This document shows positions 35,566-44,531 of a stretch of 64,000 nt of DNA, piece after piece. Source of the stretch: Halovenus sp037080055. Lineage in GTDB: Archaea; Halobacteriota; Halobacteria; Halobacteriales; Haloarculaceae. Location: positions 28,387 through 92,386 of the forward strand of contig NZ_JBAOJI010000008.1 of the NCBI RefSeq assembly GCF_037080055.1, in the 5' to 3' direction. Below the pieces are notes generated by a model that was given only the letters and a program-made list of their open reading frames with translations, was not told the DNA's origin and ran no database searches. Numbering within the stretch: the stretch's first letter is position 1; the number at the start of each line of letters is the position of its first letter. Position numbers and translations under genes: made by a program.

Positions 35566-37191
35566 ATGTCAACTCCGGTGGATGGAGTTCTCATGGGAAC
35601 GAGTGACAACAATCCGCTGGTCGATGCGTACCAGAACAGGATCGGTGTACCGTCGACGGGTGATGAAGCATACGGCTACTGGGTGTTCGTTATCGGGGTG
35701 CTCGCTGGCTTCATCGGGATTGCACTCGTCATGCTGAGTCAGGAACCGGGCGAGTCGATCCGCGGGGTCGGTATCGCCGTCGCGGCACTGGGACTCGTCT
35801 TGCTGTTGATCGGACCGATCATCAGATTGCCGCTGAAACGGGGCGCAACGATCCTCTCGTATCTCGGTGGAGTGGTCGCGCTCGCCGGGGTTGTCTGGTT
35901 TTTCCTCGCCTTCCAGGCGGGCAACTGGAGTGCAGACTTTTCGAGCAACGAAGTGCTCATCATCGGCGTCTACGGACTGGGAATCTTCGGCATCGTGCTG
36001 GGGAGTATCTTCGTCCCGCTGTTGACGAGTCCGCGCGAGGAGCAGATGGCCGCCGAAGACCGCGCGGCGACGGCCGAAGCCGGACGCGACGCCGCCATCG
36101 AAGAGGCCGAACAGCGCGCACGGGAAGCCGAAGCGGAAGCCGAACGAGCGCGTGAGGAAGCCGAGCGGGCAGCCAGCGAGCAGAGCGAACGCGAGCGGTT
36201 GGCGGCCGAACTCGAACAGATCGAGGCCAGCCAGTCGCAATTCGAGTTGTACACCGACCGCGGCGGCAAACACCGCTGGCGGCTCCGCCACCAGAACCGC
36301 AACATCATCGCCGACAGCGCGCAGGGCTACTCCTCTCGACAGAGCGCACAGCGCGGGCTGAGCGCCGTCCGCCGTGACGCCTTCGGCGCCTCGGTGGTCG
36401 ATCTGGACGAACTCGAAGAAGAGGTCGAAGTCGAGGAGGTCGACGACGCTGTCGAGGGCGAAGAGGCACCCGAGTTCGTCGAGGACGCATCGAGCGACGC
36501 CGACTTCGAGACCTACGAGGACTCCGCCGGCGAGCACCGATGGCGGCTCCGCCACGACAACGGCGAGATCATCGCGGACAGCGGACAGGGCTACAGCAGC
36601 GCCGACAGCCGCGATGACGGTGTCGAGCGGGTGCGCGGCTACGTCCAGTCGGCGGATTACCTGCGGATCGATCCTGCCGCTTTCGAGCTATTTCAGGACA
36701 AGGGCGGGAAGTACCGCTGGCGACTGCTGCACAGAAACGGCAACATCCTCGCCGACAGCGGGCAGGGCTACGCCTCCCGCCAGAAGGCCCGGCAGGGAAT
36801 CGACAGCGTCCAGCGAAACGCCGGTGAGGACGGCAACGCCGAGTTCGAGATTTACGAGGACAACGCCGGCGAGTACCGCTGGCGGTTGACCCACCAGAAC
36901 GGCAACATCATCGCCGACGGCGGGGAGGGCTACGCCTCCGAGAGCGGGGCCGAAGACGCCGTCGGGCGGATGACCGAGTACGCACCCGAGGCGCACGTGC
37001 TGGATGTCGGCAGCGCGGCCTTCGAGATTTACGAGGACGCCGCCGAGAAGTGGCGCTGGCGACTCCGTCACCGCAACGGCCGGATTCTCGCCGACAGCGG
37101 GCAGGGCTACGCGAGTCGAAGCGGTGCCGAAGACGGGATCAACAGCGTCAAGCGAAACGCACCGAACGCCGACGTGACCGCCGCGGAGTAA
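35566..37191 (+). CDS. Membrane protein with coiled coil and five HVO_2922/YegP-type repeats
   Basis: A 541-residue protein with an unusual layout. Residues about 40-155 form four membrane helices; 160-225 a long Ala/Glu/Arg coiled coil; then five copies of a roughly 50-residue DUF1508/YegP-like module beginning at residues 226, 314, 373, 427 and 486. Each reads F-E-[LIT]-[YF]-x-D, then [WY]RWRL-x-H-x-N-x-x-I-[IL]-A-D and GYxS. An acidic linker separates repeats 1 and 2. ATG 35566 lies about 26 bases after a TATATAT box; ATG 35593 is an alternative. Related single-module proteins are about 60 residues long and of unknown function. Multi-copy display on a membrane stalk suggests ligand or protein binding in the cytoplasm. 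Confidence 0.8.
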   Translation: MSTPVDGVLMGTSDNNPLVDAYQNRIGVPSTGDEAYGYWVFVIGVLAGFIGIALVMLSQEPGESIRGVGIAVAALGLVLLLIGPIIRLPLKRGATILSYLGGVVALAGVVWFFLAFQAGNWSADFSSNEVLIIGVYGLGIFGIVLGSIFVPLLTSPREEQMAAEDRAATAEAGRDAAIEEAEQRAREAEAEAERAREEAERAASEQSERERLAAELEQIEASQSQFELYTDRGGKHRWRLRHQNRNIIADSAQGYSSRQSAQRGLSAVRRDAFGASVVDLDELEEEVEVEEVDDAVEGEEAPEFVEDASSDADFETYEDSAGEHRWRLRHDNGEIIADSGQGYSSADSRDDGVERVRGYVQSADYLRIDPAAFELFQDKGGKYRWRLLHRNGNILADSGQGYASRQKARQGIDSVQRNAGEDGNAEFEIYEDNAGEYRWRLTHQNGNIIADGGEGYASESGAEDAVGRMTEYAPEAHVLDVGSAAFEIYEDAAEKWRWRLRHRNGRILADSGQGYASRSGAEDGINSVKRNAPNADVTAAE

Positions 37192-37238
37192 CCCCCGCGG
37201 TCGTCGTGTTTTTTATATCCCACCGACCAAGGGGAGGT

Positions 37239-37484
37239 ATGGAACAAGTCAAGACGACACTGCAGGAAGCCTTCGAGAGCGAGGGCTACGAAGTCGACGA
37301 CGTGACTGCGAACCGAGATAAGCTCCGAGTCTCGATCCGCGACCCGGAGGCCAGCGGCGAACGGCTCCGCGAACTCACCTACGACACACTCGACGAAGCG
37401 GACGTACTGGGATTCAACGTGACGACCGAATCGACCGCGAGTGGCCAGATCAACACGGTTGTCTCCTTCCGCTACCGAGGATAG
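37239..37484 (+). CDS. Small conserved haloarchaeal protein, function unknown (81 aa)
   Basis: An 81-residue acidic protein with an alternating helix/strand pattern (TLQEAFESEGYEVDDVTANRD, then KLRVSIRD, and a final beta strand TVVSFRYRG), looking like a small alpha/beta sandwich. ATG 37239 lies about 25 bases after TTTTTTATATCC, a good TATA box, and carries GGGGAGG directly in front, so the start is well supported. No domain was recognised. The frame remains open upstream, but that part is a shadow of the repeat protein. Confidence 0.7.
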   Translation: MEQVKTTLQEAFESEGYEVDDVTANRDKLRVSIRDPEASGERLRELTYDTLDEADVLGFNVTTESTASGQINTVVSFRYRG

Positions 37485-37498
37485 ACTGCCTTCTCCTC

Positions 37499-38518
37499 TT
37501 ACGGCGATTCCGGCGGCTCCGGATCGATGCCGATGACCGGATCGTCTTCCTCGACGCCACGGACCAGTCCGAGTGCGACGGCGATATCCCGGAGTTGAAT
37601 GACGGAAGTGGCGTTGAACTCTTCCGAGCGTTCGATGGCGGTTTGAAGCTCTGCCCGGCGCTCGTCGCCCTCGGCACGCGCGCTGGCTGTCAGTGCCGTC
37701 GCCAGTCCCTCTGCGGCGACGAGTCGGCTTCGGAGACGACCGAGTAGTGCTCGGAGGTCGACGAATGCGACAGTTTCCACGTCGACGTTCGCTTCGAGTG
37801 CGTCGATATCGGCCGATACATCGTCGACGCTGTCGACGAGTGTGTCCAGATCCGCCGCAGCGCCGTCCAGCGCCAGCGCAGCGGCCTCGTCTTCGCCGGC
37901 GTTGTACAGTTCGATGCCGTGATTGAGCACCGGCGTGATCGCTCCGGCCCGCTCGTGGACGCTGCGGACCGTCTCCCAGATATCGATCCGGCTGGCGTAC
38001 TCCGGGATCCGGTCTTCCGGGCGGTTCGACATCACGAACGCCGGGTCGTCGTCGTGATTCAACCCGAGCATGTGCCCGAGTTCGTGTTGTGTTGTGACAC
38101 GGATCGCACCGGGTGGCCGCGCGGCGGCGACGACGCGGCCGACGATGGGACGCTCGACGGTGTAGCCGGTCTGCAGCACGGGCGCACAGCCGAGAACCTG
38201 GTCACTGTACCGGGGGACGTTCTCACAGCCGACCGGGCTGTCGCGGTAGGCGACGATCACGTCCGGATCGCCGGTCTCGATAATCTCGAAGTCGACATCG
38301 AAGCCGGCGAACTCCGCGCTGTTGGTCTCCCAGAACGACAGCGCTGCCGCCGTGAGTTCGGTGAGGTCGTGAGGACTCTCGCTTTCGACATCGACGCGGA
38401 CGATCTGTGTGCCACCGGCGAGCGGATGCTCCTTCCCTGGAGCGGCGAGACCGAGACAGCCAGTCAGTGCCGCTCCGATGCCCGCCGTGCCTGCCGAGAG
38501 TACCTGCCGGCGTCGCAT
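37499..38518 (-). CDS. Exported zinc metalloprotease (matrixin-like), probable lipoprotein
   Basis: A 339-residue protein with a Tat-like lipoprotein signal, MRRRQVLSAG followed by a hydrophobic run ending in lipobox Cys21. The catalytic zinc motif HELGHMLGLNHDD (145-157) gives His145, Glu146, His149 and His155 of the metzincin HExxHxxGxxH type, and a downstream FVMSNR supplies the Met-turn. The last 150 residues are helical and may form a coiled bundle (DGAAADLDTLVDSVDDVSAD). ATG 38518 is chosen because it starts the signal; the frame is open to 38599. It probably cleaves surface or secreted proteins. Confidence 0.85.
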   Translation of the reverse strand: MRRRQVLSAGTAGIGAALTGCLGLAAPGKEHPLAGGTQIVRVDVESESPHDLTELTAAALSFWETNSAEFAGFDVDFEIIETGDPDVIVAYRDSPVGCENVPRYSDQVLGCAPVLQTGYTVERPIVGRVVAAARPPGAIRVTTQHELGHMLGLNHDDDPAFVMSNRPEDRIPEYASRIDIWETVRSVHERAGAITPVLNHGIELYNAGEDEAAALALDGAAADLDTLVDSVDDVSADIDALEANVDVETVAFVDLRALLGRLRSRLVAAEGLATALTASARAEGDERRAELQTAIERSEEFNATSVIQLRDIAVALGLVRGVEEDDPVIGIDPEPPESP

Positions 38519-38632
38519 ACCCTCCGTTAGCAATCGACTACAGAGAGTATTGTGGTTCCGGAGCCTGCGGGAGACGAGGAGCGCGACCATGGCAACCATT
38601 TTTATATCAATTCCGGGAGAGCTATCAGTACG

Positions 38633-38851
38633 ATGAATACGAGATCCAGACTCAAACGAGCGTTATTGCGAGCACGGTACGCGGCAGTTGGCGCTGCAGT
38701 TGGCGCGGCACTCGGGGGACTGTTCGGTCGGAGTCCGGCGAGTACGGGTGGTGCAACGGGCGCACTGGTCGGGGCCGTCGTCGCAGAAAAACGGTTCTCC
38801 GCCGGCGGGTGGGTCGAGGAGGTACGCGGAAACAGTGAGGACGGAGAGTGA
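38633..38851 (+). CDS. Small Gly/Ala-rich membrane-associated protein (72 aa)
   Basis: A 72-residue protein. A basic N-terminus (MNTRSRLKRALLRARY) leads into two Gly/Ala-rich hydrophobic stretches, AAVGAAVGAALGGLFG and GGATGALVGAVVAE, with glycine-zipper spacing, and a short acidic tail. Two small packed helices in the membrane are likely. ATG 38633 lies about 25-30 bases after a TTTATATC box. No known function; the divergent gene is the metalloprotease. Confidence 0.6.
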   Translation: MNTRSRLKRALLRARYAAVGAAVGAALGGLFGRSPASTGGATGALVGAVVAEKRFSAGGWVEEVRGNSEDGE

Positions 38852-38903
38852 GGCCGTCGCCGGGAGCGTCGCTTTGATGCTATCGGGCCGCTAAGCACAG
38901 GGA

Positions 38904-40409
38904 GTGCCAGAGACTGAGCGGAAACGCGTCGACATGACCAGCGGGGCGATTGCCCCGAAGATGCTCTATCTGGCCTGGCCGCTCGTGCTGGGGAATCTCC
39001 TCCAGACGGTCTACAATCTGGCGGATATGTTCTGGGTTGGCCGGGTCAGTTCCGACGCCGTCGCGGCAGTCTCGTTGATGTTCCCGCTCACGTGGCTCTT
39101 TGTCTCGACTGCGATGGGCGTCACGGCGGCGACGATTGCACTCGTCTCGCAGTACGTCGGCGCGGGCGACGACCGGATGGCCGACCGCGTCGTGGCACAG
39201 TCGATTCTGCTGACGCTCGTGGTGTCGCTCGCGCTGGCGGTGCTCGGCTGGACGTTCCGGCGAGAACTGCTGACGCTGATCGGCGCGGAGGGTGCCGTTT
39301 TCACCGAATCACTGGCGTACATCGAAGTCATCTTCTTTGCGCTGCCGCTGACCTTCCTCTTTTTCGCGTTTCGGGCTTCCCTGCAGGGGGCTGGCGACAC
39401 GAAGACCGCGATGTGGCTGGTCGTCATCTCCGCCGGACTGAACGTGGTCATCGATCCGGTATTCATTCTCGGCTGGGGGCCTGTGCCGGCGATGGGGACC
39501 CGTGGCGCAGCGTGGGCGACGTTCATCTCCCGGGCGCTCGCGACGGGGACTGGCGTCGCGATTCTCCTGCGCGGCGGGTTCGGCGTCCGCCTGCGGATCC
39601 GTGATCTGGTCCCCGATCCAACCCTGTTGCAGAAACTGCTGGACGTCGGCTATCCAGCGACCATCGACGGCTGGGCGCGGAGTTTCGCCGCCGTGACGAT
39701 GGCCGCCTTCGTCACGCCGTTCGGGACGGCCGCGATCGCGGCCTACGGGATCGGCATCCGGTTGATGTCTGTCTCGTGGTCGGTCGCGGGCGCTGTCGGA
39801 CAAGCAGTGGCGACTGGCGTCGGCCAGAATCTCGGCGCGGAGACGCCCGACAGGGCGGCACGGGTGACGTGGGTCGGGGCCGGCGGGACGATGGCGTTGC
39901 TGTTCGCGGCGGGCGGACTCTGTATACTGATTCCCGAGATCATGATGGGAATCTTCGTCAGCGATCCCGCGGTGATCGCCGAAGGGAGAACCTTCCTCTA
40001 TATCGTCGCGCCCTTCTGGGCATTCTTCGGCGGGACGATGGTGATCCAGGGTGGATTCCGCGGGGCCGGCCAGACGAAGGTTGCGATGGGACTGTCCTTT
40101 CTCGCCCGGTGGGTGTTCCGAATCCCCGTCGCCATCGCGCTGGCGTTCTCGACGGTCGCCGTGCCGGGGACCACAGTCAGAATCAGCGGGCTGGGCATCG
40201 GTGTCCAGGGAATCTGGGTTGCCTTCTCCGTCGGGGCTTTTTTGACCTTCCTCGGTGCCGTCTTCTGGTTCCGGCTGGGTCGATGGACCGAGGGTGTCAT
40301 CGAGGAGTCGGAACCGGGCGTCGAGATCGGGGACGAGCCTGTTGGGACGGGTGAGGACCGCGACGAGAGCGGGGTCGAAACCGGCCCGGCCCCAGAAGAA
40401 GACGACTGA
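38904..40409 (+). CDS. MATE family efflux transporter
   Basis: A 501-residue cation-coupled multidrug antiporter with about 12 membrane helices in two six-helix halves. The opening VDMTSGAIAPKMLYLAWPLVLGN and the repeated FLFFAFRASLQGAGDTKTAM and FFGGTMVIQGGFRGAGQTK segments are standard MATE signatures of each half. The C-terminus is a long acidic tail. GTG 38904 begins the open product; ATG 38934 is possible. It precedes an MFS gene whose promoter carries a TetR-type palindrome. Confidence 0.9.
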   Translation: MPETERKRVDMTSGAIAPKMLYLAWPLVLGNLLQTVYNLADMFWVGRVSSDAVAAVSLMFPLTWLFVSTAMGVTAATIALVSQYVGAGDDRMADRVVAQSILLTLVVSLALAVLGWTFRRELLTLIGAEGAVFTESLAYIEVIFFALPLTFLFFAFRASLQGAGDTKTAMWLVVISAGLNVVIDPVFILGWGPVPAMGTRGAAWATFISRALATGTGVAILLRGGFGVRLRIRDLVPDPTLLQKLLDVGYPATIDGWARSFAAVTMAAFVTPFGTAAIAAYGIGIRLMSVSWSVAGAVGQAVATGVGQNLGAETPDRAARVTWVGAGGTMALLFAAGGLCILIPEIMMGIFVSDPAVIAEGRTFLYIVAPFWAFFGGTMVIQGGFRGAGQTKVAMGLSFLARWVFRIPVAIALAFSTVAVPGTTVRISGLGIGVQGIWVAFSVGAFLTFLGAVFWFRLGRWTEGVIEESEPGVEIGDEPVGTGEDRDESGVETGPAPEEDD

Positions 40410-40424
40410 GGAACTGAAAGCGAC

Positions 40425-40442
40425 TGACTGACCAGTCAATCA
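40425..40442 (+). promoter_or_regulatory. TetR-type operator upstream of the MFS gene
   Basis: TGACTGACCAGTCAATCA matches the perfect palindrome in front of the tetR gene (41810-41827) at 16 of 18 positions. It lies 64 bases before the MFS ATG and about 25 bases upstream of the TATA-like ATTTTAGG (40468-40475). Confidence 0.75.
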
Positions 40443-40506
40443 GAACTGTCTAAGGGCTCGACACACTATTTTAGGGTATGAAGCGGACAGAGGTGTTGCA
40501 GACTCG

Positions 40507-41781
40507 ATGAAGACGCTGTTTGGCGTGAACCCGCAGGTGATCGCCTTGGCGCTAGCGCGAATGTCCGAGTCGGTCGGCAACTCCTTTCTGATCGTCGTCC
40601 TGCCGCTTTTTATCGCGAGCGATTTCGTCGGCGGCGGCACGTTCGGGTTGACCGAAGTTGCGATCACTGGCGTCGTGCTCGCGCTGTTCGGACTCGTGAA
40701 CAGCCCACTCCAGCCGTTTACCGGCCGCCTCTCGGATCAGACCGGCCGCCGGAAAATCTTCGTGCTGTTCGGGCTGACGGTGCTTGCGGGAGCCAGTTTC
40801 GCCTACTCCTTTGTCACGTCCTACTGGCATCTGATCATCCTGCGGACACTGCAGGGGATCGCCGGTGCGTTCATCATCCCGACGACAGTCGCACTGGTCA
40901 ACGACCTCGCGGCGGAGGACAACCGCGGCGGGAATATGGGAACCTACAACACCTTCCGACTGGTCGGGTTCGGCGTCGGACCAATCGCCGCCGGTGCCGT
41001 CATCGAGGCGGGGCCGTACAACGTCTCACTGCCGGGACTCAGCGCACAACTCAGCGGCTTCGACGCCGCCTTCTACTTTGCGGCCTTTACCGCGACGGTC
41101 GCCTTTGTCCTCGTAACCGTGCTGATCGACGACCCCGATATCGATCCGGCTGACCCCGACGAGGAATCGACCTCGATTGCGGTGTTCGACCAGACCGGCG
41201 AACACCTCCTCGATCCGGTGTTTACCCTCGGCGTCGTCTCGTTTTTCATGGCCATCGGGATCGCTGTCTTCGCGACCCTCGGTGACATCGTCAACACGCG
41301 ACTCGATCAGGGATCGACGATGTTTGGCCTCCAGTTTGCCGGCTTCGTGCTCGCCCAGATTCTCCTGCAGGCACCGATCGGTCGGGCGACGGACTTCTAC
41401 GGCCGCAAGCGATTCATCCTCCTCGGGATGGTACTGCTCGTCCCGACGACGGCCGTCCAGGGCGTGATTCTCGATTCCTGGCTGATGTTCGGTGCTCGCT
41501 TCGCACAGGGTGTCGCCGGAGCGATGGTCTTCGCCCCGGCGCTGGCGCTGGCCGGCGACATCGCCACCGAGACCAGTTCCGGGACGACGCTCTCCGTGCT
41601 GACGATGGCCTTCGGGTTCGGCGTCGCGGCCGGCCCACTGCTGTCGGGCTTTCTCGTCGGATTCGGCTTCTACGTCCCGTTCGTGCTGGCCGCGGCACTG
41701 GCGGCCGTCGGGACCGTCCTCGTCTACACACAGGTCGAGGAAGTCCGAACGCCGAACCGCTCGGCCGACCCCAGTGACTGA
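40507..41781 (+). CDS. MFS transporter (probable drug efflux)
   Basis: A 424-residue major facilitator with 12 predicted helices. The loop 2-3 signature appears as GRLSDQTGRRKIFVLFGL and its counterpart in the second half as GRATDFYGRKRFILLGM. N- and C-halves are joined by an acidic loop (DDPDIDPADPDEEST). Placement among MATE genes and under a TetR-type operator points to drug or toxin export, though the substrate is not readable. An upstream ATG at 40478 opens only a 10-codon frame. Confidence 0.88.
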   Translation: MKTLFGVNPQVIALALARMSESVGNSFLIVVLPLFIASDFVGGGTFGLTEVAITGVVLALFGLVNSPLQPFTGRLSDQTGRRKIFVLFGLTVLAGASFAYSFVTSYWHLIILRTLQGIAGAFIIPTTVALVNDLAAEDNRGGNMGTYNTFRLVGFGVGPIAAGAVIEAGPYNVSLPGLSAQLSGFDAAFYFAAFTATVAFVLVTVLIDDPDIDPADPDEESTSIAVFDQTGEHLLDPVFTLGVVSFFMAIGIAVFATLGDIVNTRLDQGSTMFGLQFAGFVLAQILLQAPIGRATDFYGRKRFILLGMVLLVPTTAVQGVILDSWLMFGARFAQGVAGAMVFAPALALAGDIATETSSGTTLSVLTMAFGFGVAAGPLLSGFLVGFGFYVPFVLAAALAAVGTVLVYTQVEEVRTPNRSADPSD

Positions 41782-41809
41782 GCGGACTCGAAACGCCTTT
41801 GCCCGTTGC

Positions 41810-41827
41810 TGACTGACTAGTCAGTCA
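41810..41827 (+). promoter_or_regulatory. TetR operator abutting the tetR start codon
   Basis: TGACTGACTAGTCAGTCA is a perfect 18-bp palindrome ending on the base before the ATG at 41828. In a leaderless transcript it would cover the core promoter and start site, so the regulator encoded next should repress itself and the MATE gene behind it. Confidence 0.8.
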
Positions 41828-42466
41828 ATGAGTGAGGACGACGAGGCGATCATAGACGCAGTCGATCAGGCCCTGCGCAAACACGGCTACGCCGAACTGA
41901 CGATGCAGGACATCGCCGACGAGAGCGAGAAGAGCAAGTCGCTGTTGCACTATCACTACGACACGAAGGAGGATCTGCTGGTCGCTTTTCTTGACGATCT
42001 CATTTCGGATTATCAGGAGCGGATGGCCTGTCGAGAGGGGCAACCGCCGACCGAACGTCTCGTCGAATTTCTCGCCCGGTTCGTCTTTACCCCGGACGAC
42101 ACCGGCCGCGAGCAGTTTCATCTGGCGCTGCTGGAGATGCGGTCGCAGGGGCCGTTTAACGACCGAATTCGCGATCAGTTGGACCGGAGCGATCAGACGC
42201 TTCGGAACACCGCAGCGGAGATCATCAGCGAGGGAATCGAGCAGGGAGTCTTCGAGGCGGTCGATCCCGAACGGACTGCCGCCCTGCTCGTGGCGACACT
42301 CGACGGTGCCCGGACCCGCCAGATCACGCTCGGTGACGCGAACGAGACCTACACGCGGACAGTCGTCGAGCAAGCGCTTTCACAGATTGTCGAACCGATG
42401 CTCGTGGAGGGGGTCGACCTCCCCGACCTCGACGCAGTACTGGCGGAGCTAGACAGAGAGGAGTGA
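41828..42466 (+). CDS. TetR/AcrR-family transcriptional repressor
   Basis: A 212-residue regulator. The N-terminal three-helix DNA-binding domain shows ALRKHGYAELTMQDIADESEKSKSLLHYHYDTKEDLLVAFL, here in two parts, where TMQDIADESEKSKSLLHYHY is the classic helix-turn-helix. The C-terminal helical domain (from about residue 60) should bind the inducer. Its own promoter carries a perfect 18-bp operator and the MFS promoter a near copy. The stop overlaps the GTG of the next MATE gene, so repressor and pump form one transcript. Confidence 0.92.
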   Translation: MSEDDEAIIDAVDQALRKHGYAELTMQDIADESEKSKSLLHYHYDTKEDLLVAFLDDLISDYQERMACREGQPPTERLVEFLARFVFTPDDTGREQFHLALLEMRSQGPFNDRIRDQLDRSDQTLRNTAAEIISEGIEQGVFEAVDPERTAALLVATLDGARTRQITLGDANETYTRTVVEQALSQIVEPMLVEGVDLPDLDAVLAELDREE

Positions 42467-43974
42467 GTTCGCGAATCCCCAACCCCGTCCGGCTGACGAT
42501 CCTCTGGATAGGGCTCGGACTAGCTAGACTCGGACTGATCGACCGCGACAGAGCGGTGAAGACGACCGAACTCGCCTGGCCGCGGATCGTCACCGGCATC
42601 GCCCGGATGTCGAAAAACGCCGTCGACGTGGCGATGGTCGGCGTCGCCGTCGGCACGACTGCGGTCGCTGGCGTCGGGTTCGCGAGTCCGTTCTGGGGAC
42701 TGGCTTTCGCCGTCGGCGGCGGCGTCGCCGGCGGCACCATCGCGCTGGTCTCCCAGCGCTACGGGGCGGAATCCTGGGACGAACTCGGCCGGGCAGTCCG
42801 GTCGAGCACGCTGCTGGCCGTCCTGTTGACGATTCCCCTCTCTGCGGTGTTCTATCTCTACCCCGAGACACTCATCTCCGTGCTCTCAAGCAACGAGGGC
42901 GCAATCGAGCAGGGGACGACCTACCTCCGAATCGTCGGTCTCGGCATTCCGTTCGCCGCGCTGAACCTCGTCGGCAGTCGGACGCTGGTCGGCGCTGACG
43001 ACGCCTACACGGCGATGCAACTCCGGGCCAGCGGCGCGGTCGCAAACGTCGTCCTCAACGCGGTCTTCATCTTCGGATTCGGCTGGGGTGTCGCCGGCGC
43101 TGCGCTCGGAACCGTGCTCTCGAACGTCGTCATCACGGCCGCGTTCGCACTCGGACTCGTCTTCGGAGGGCTGCCGGTCATTGGGGCCTTCCCGGTACAG
43201 ATCTCGGCAGTCGGTCGATGGGCCGAACCGGGGATGATCCAGGATCTGATCACCATCGGCACGCCGGTCGGCCTGCGCAATCTGGTCTGGACGACCGCCG
43301 AGTTCCCCATGCTCGGGATTCTCGATATCTTCGGGGAGAACACGGTCGCCGCGTGGGTCATCGCCCGGCGGATCTGGGGCGTGATGAACGCTCCCGGATG
43401 GGGTTTCGGGCTGGCTTCTTCCAGTCTCGTCGGCCAGGCACTCGGCCAAAACGACGAACGCGAGGCGAAGTCCTACGGGAAGGATATCATCCGCTTCTCG
43501 GTGGCGACCTACGCAGTCTCGGCGATTCTCGTGGCGCTGTTTGCCGGACAGATCGTCGTCCTGTTCGCCAGTGACCCGACCAGCCCCGAGATACCCATCG
43601 CGACGAATCTCGTCTACGCGGCGAGTTTTGCGATTATTTTCCAGGGTGTAGCAGGTGCCTCTGCCGGACCGCTGGACGCCAGCGGTGATACGCGGATCAC
43701 CTTCCTCAGCCAGTTCCTCGGGATGTTCTGCGTCTCGATTCCGCTGGCGTATCTCGGGGCTGCCGGACTCTCGATCGGAGCCATCTCGTTGCCGCTGCTC
43801 GGTGTGAGTACGCCAGCAGTATCGATCCCGGCGATCGGACTGTGGGGGCTGTATCTCGCCTTCATCGCCGAGACAGCGGTGCCGGCAGCGATCAACTACT
43901 GGCGCTTTCGCACCGACAAGTGGAAGTCCATCAGCGAGGAGTACCGGCCCGACGCCGCTCCCGCGGACGACTAG
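42463..43974 (+). CDS. MATE family efflux transporter, cotranscribed with tetR
   Basis: A 503-residue multidrug antiporter of about 12 helices, with VAMVGVAVGTTAVAGVGFASPFWGL split over helices 1-2, SQRYGAESWDELGRAV in the first loop and QGVAGASAGPLDASGDTRITF in the second half. GTG start overlaps the tetR stop (GTGA), so it is translationally coupled to its regulator. It differs clearly from the MATE protein at 38904, so the two are not a recent duplication. Confidence 0.9.
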   Translation: MSSRIPNPVRLTILWIGLGLARLGLIDRDRAVKTTELAWPRIVTGIARMSKNAVDVAMVGVAVGTTAVAGVGFASPFWGLAFAVGGGVAGGTIALVSQRYGAESWDELGRAVRSSTLLAVLLTIPLSAVFYLYPETLISVLSSNEGAIEQGTTYLRIVGLGIPFAALNLVGSRTLVGADDAYTAMQLRASGAVANVVLNAVFIFGFGWGVAGAALGTVLSNVVITAAFALGLVFGGLPVIGAFPVQISAVGRWAEPGMIQDLITIGTPVGLRNLVWTTAEFPMLGILDIFGENTVAAWVIARRIWGVMNAPGWGFGLASSSLVGQALGQNDEREAKSYGKDIIRFSVATYAVSAILVALFAGQIVVLFASDPTSPEIPIATNLVYAASFAIIFQGVAGASAGPLDASGDTRITFLSQFLGMFCVSIPLAYLGAAGLSIGAISLPLLGVSTPAVSIPAIGLWGLYLAFIAETAVPAAINYWRFRTDKWKSISEEYRPDAAPADD

Positions 43975-44021
43975 CGCTCGCGGGGAATCGAGAACGAGAA
44001 AGTTGGGCCTGAATCCCAACC

Positions 44022-44288
44022 TCACGGCGACAGCGGCAACTCCGCCCGTCCGTTCGTCCGCATGACCGCCCTGTTGCGGTCTGGCCACTCGAACAACCGC
44101 TCCCGAAGCAGGTCACCGTCTTCAGTACGCGGGTCGGGTCCGCCGAGGACCGCACTCACCGTCAGCACGAACCAGCCGCCGTATCCCAGGAAGACACAAA
44201 CCGGCACGAGCACGACAATCGAGATGGCGACCCTGACGAGCCGTTTCCGGAATGGCTGATCGTCTGTGTGTTGCTCAGTCGACTCCAT
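44022..44288 (-). CDS. Small membrane protein of unknown function (88 aa)
   Basis: An 88-residue protein: a polar N-terminus (MESTEQHTDDQPFRKRL), one or two hydrophobic segments (VRVAISIVVLVPVCVFLGYG and WFVLTVSAVLGG), and a polar C-terminus with PDRNRAVMRTNGRAELPLSP. The positive-inside rule places both ends in the cytoplasm if it spans twice. No family recognised. Single gene between the MATE gene and the Orc-like ATPase. Confidence 0.6.
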   Translation of the reverse strand: MESTEQHTDDQPFRKRLVRVAISIVVLVPVCVFLGYGGWFVLTVSAVLGGPDPRTEDGDLLRERLFEWPDRNRAVMRTNGRAELPLSP

Positions 44289-44531
44289 ACGTAACCTACT
44301 CAGCCAGGGGAGATAAAGCGAAAGTCAGTGTTTCTGGGCGAACGACACGGCTGGCGAGAACGAGAGACGACCAGCAACCCAACCGAGCGGTACCCAGGGG
44401 GGGCATCACCGAGGGTCACCCGGATCTGTCAGCCGGCACTCGGAACAAAATCGCCAGTAGACAGGCGTTTCCTGTGCAATCCGATTCTTTTTATGAGCGC
44501 GAAAGCAACATAGGGACGTCGTTGATCGAGC

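Noticed and set aside
40478..40510. ATG at 40478 as the MFS start
   Set aside because: It opens only a 10-codon frame that stops at 40510; the transporter frame begins at 40507.
44289..44531. Possible replication origin beside the Orc-like gene
   Set aside because: No repeated origin-recognition boxes or AT-rich unwinding element is visible; only a single G-run at about 44398-44405.
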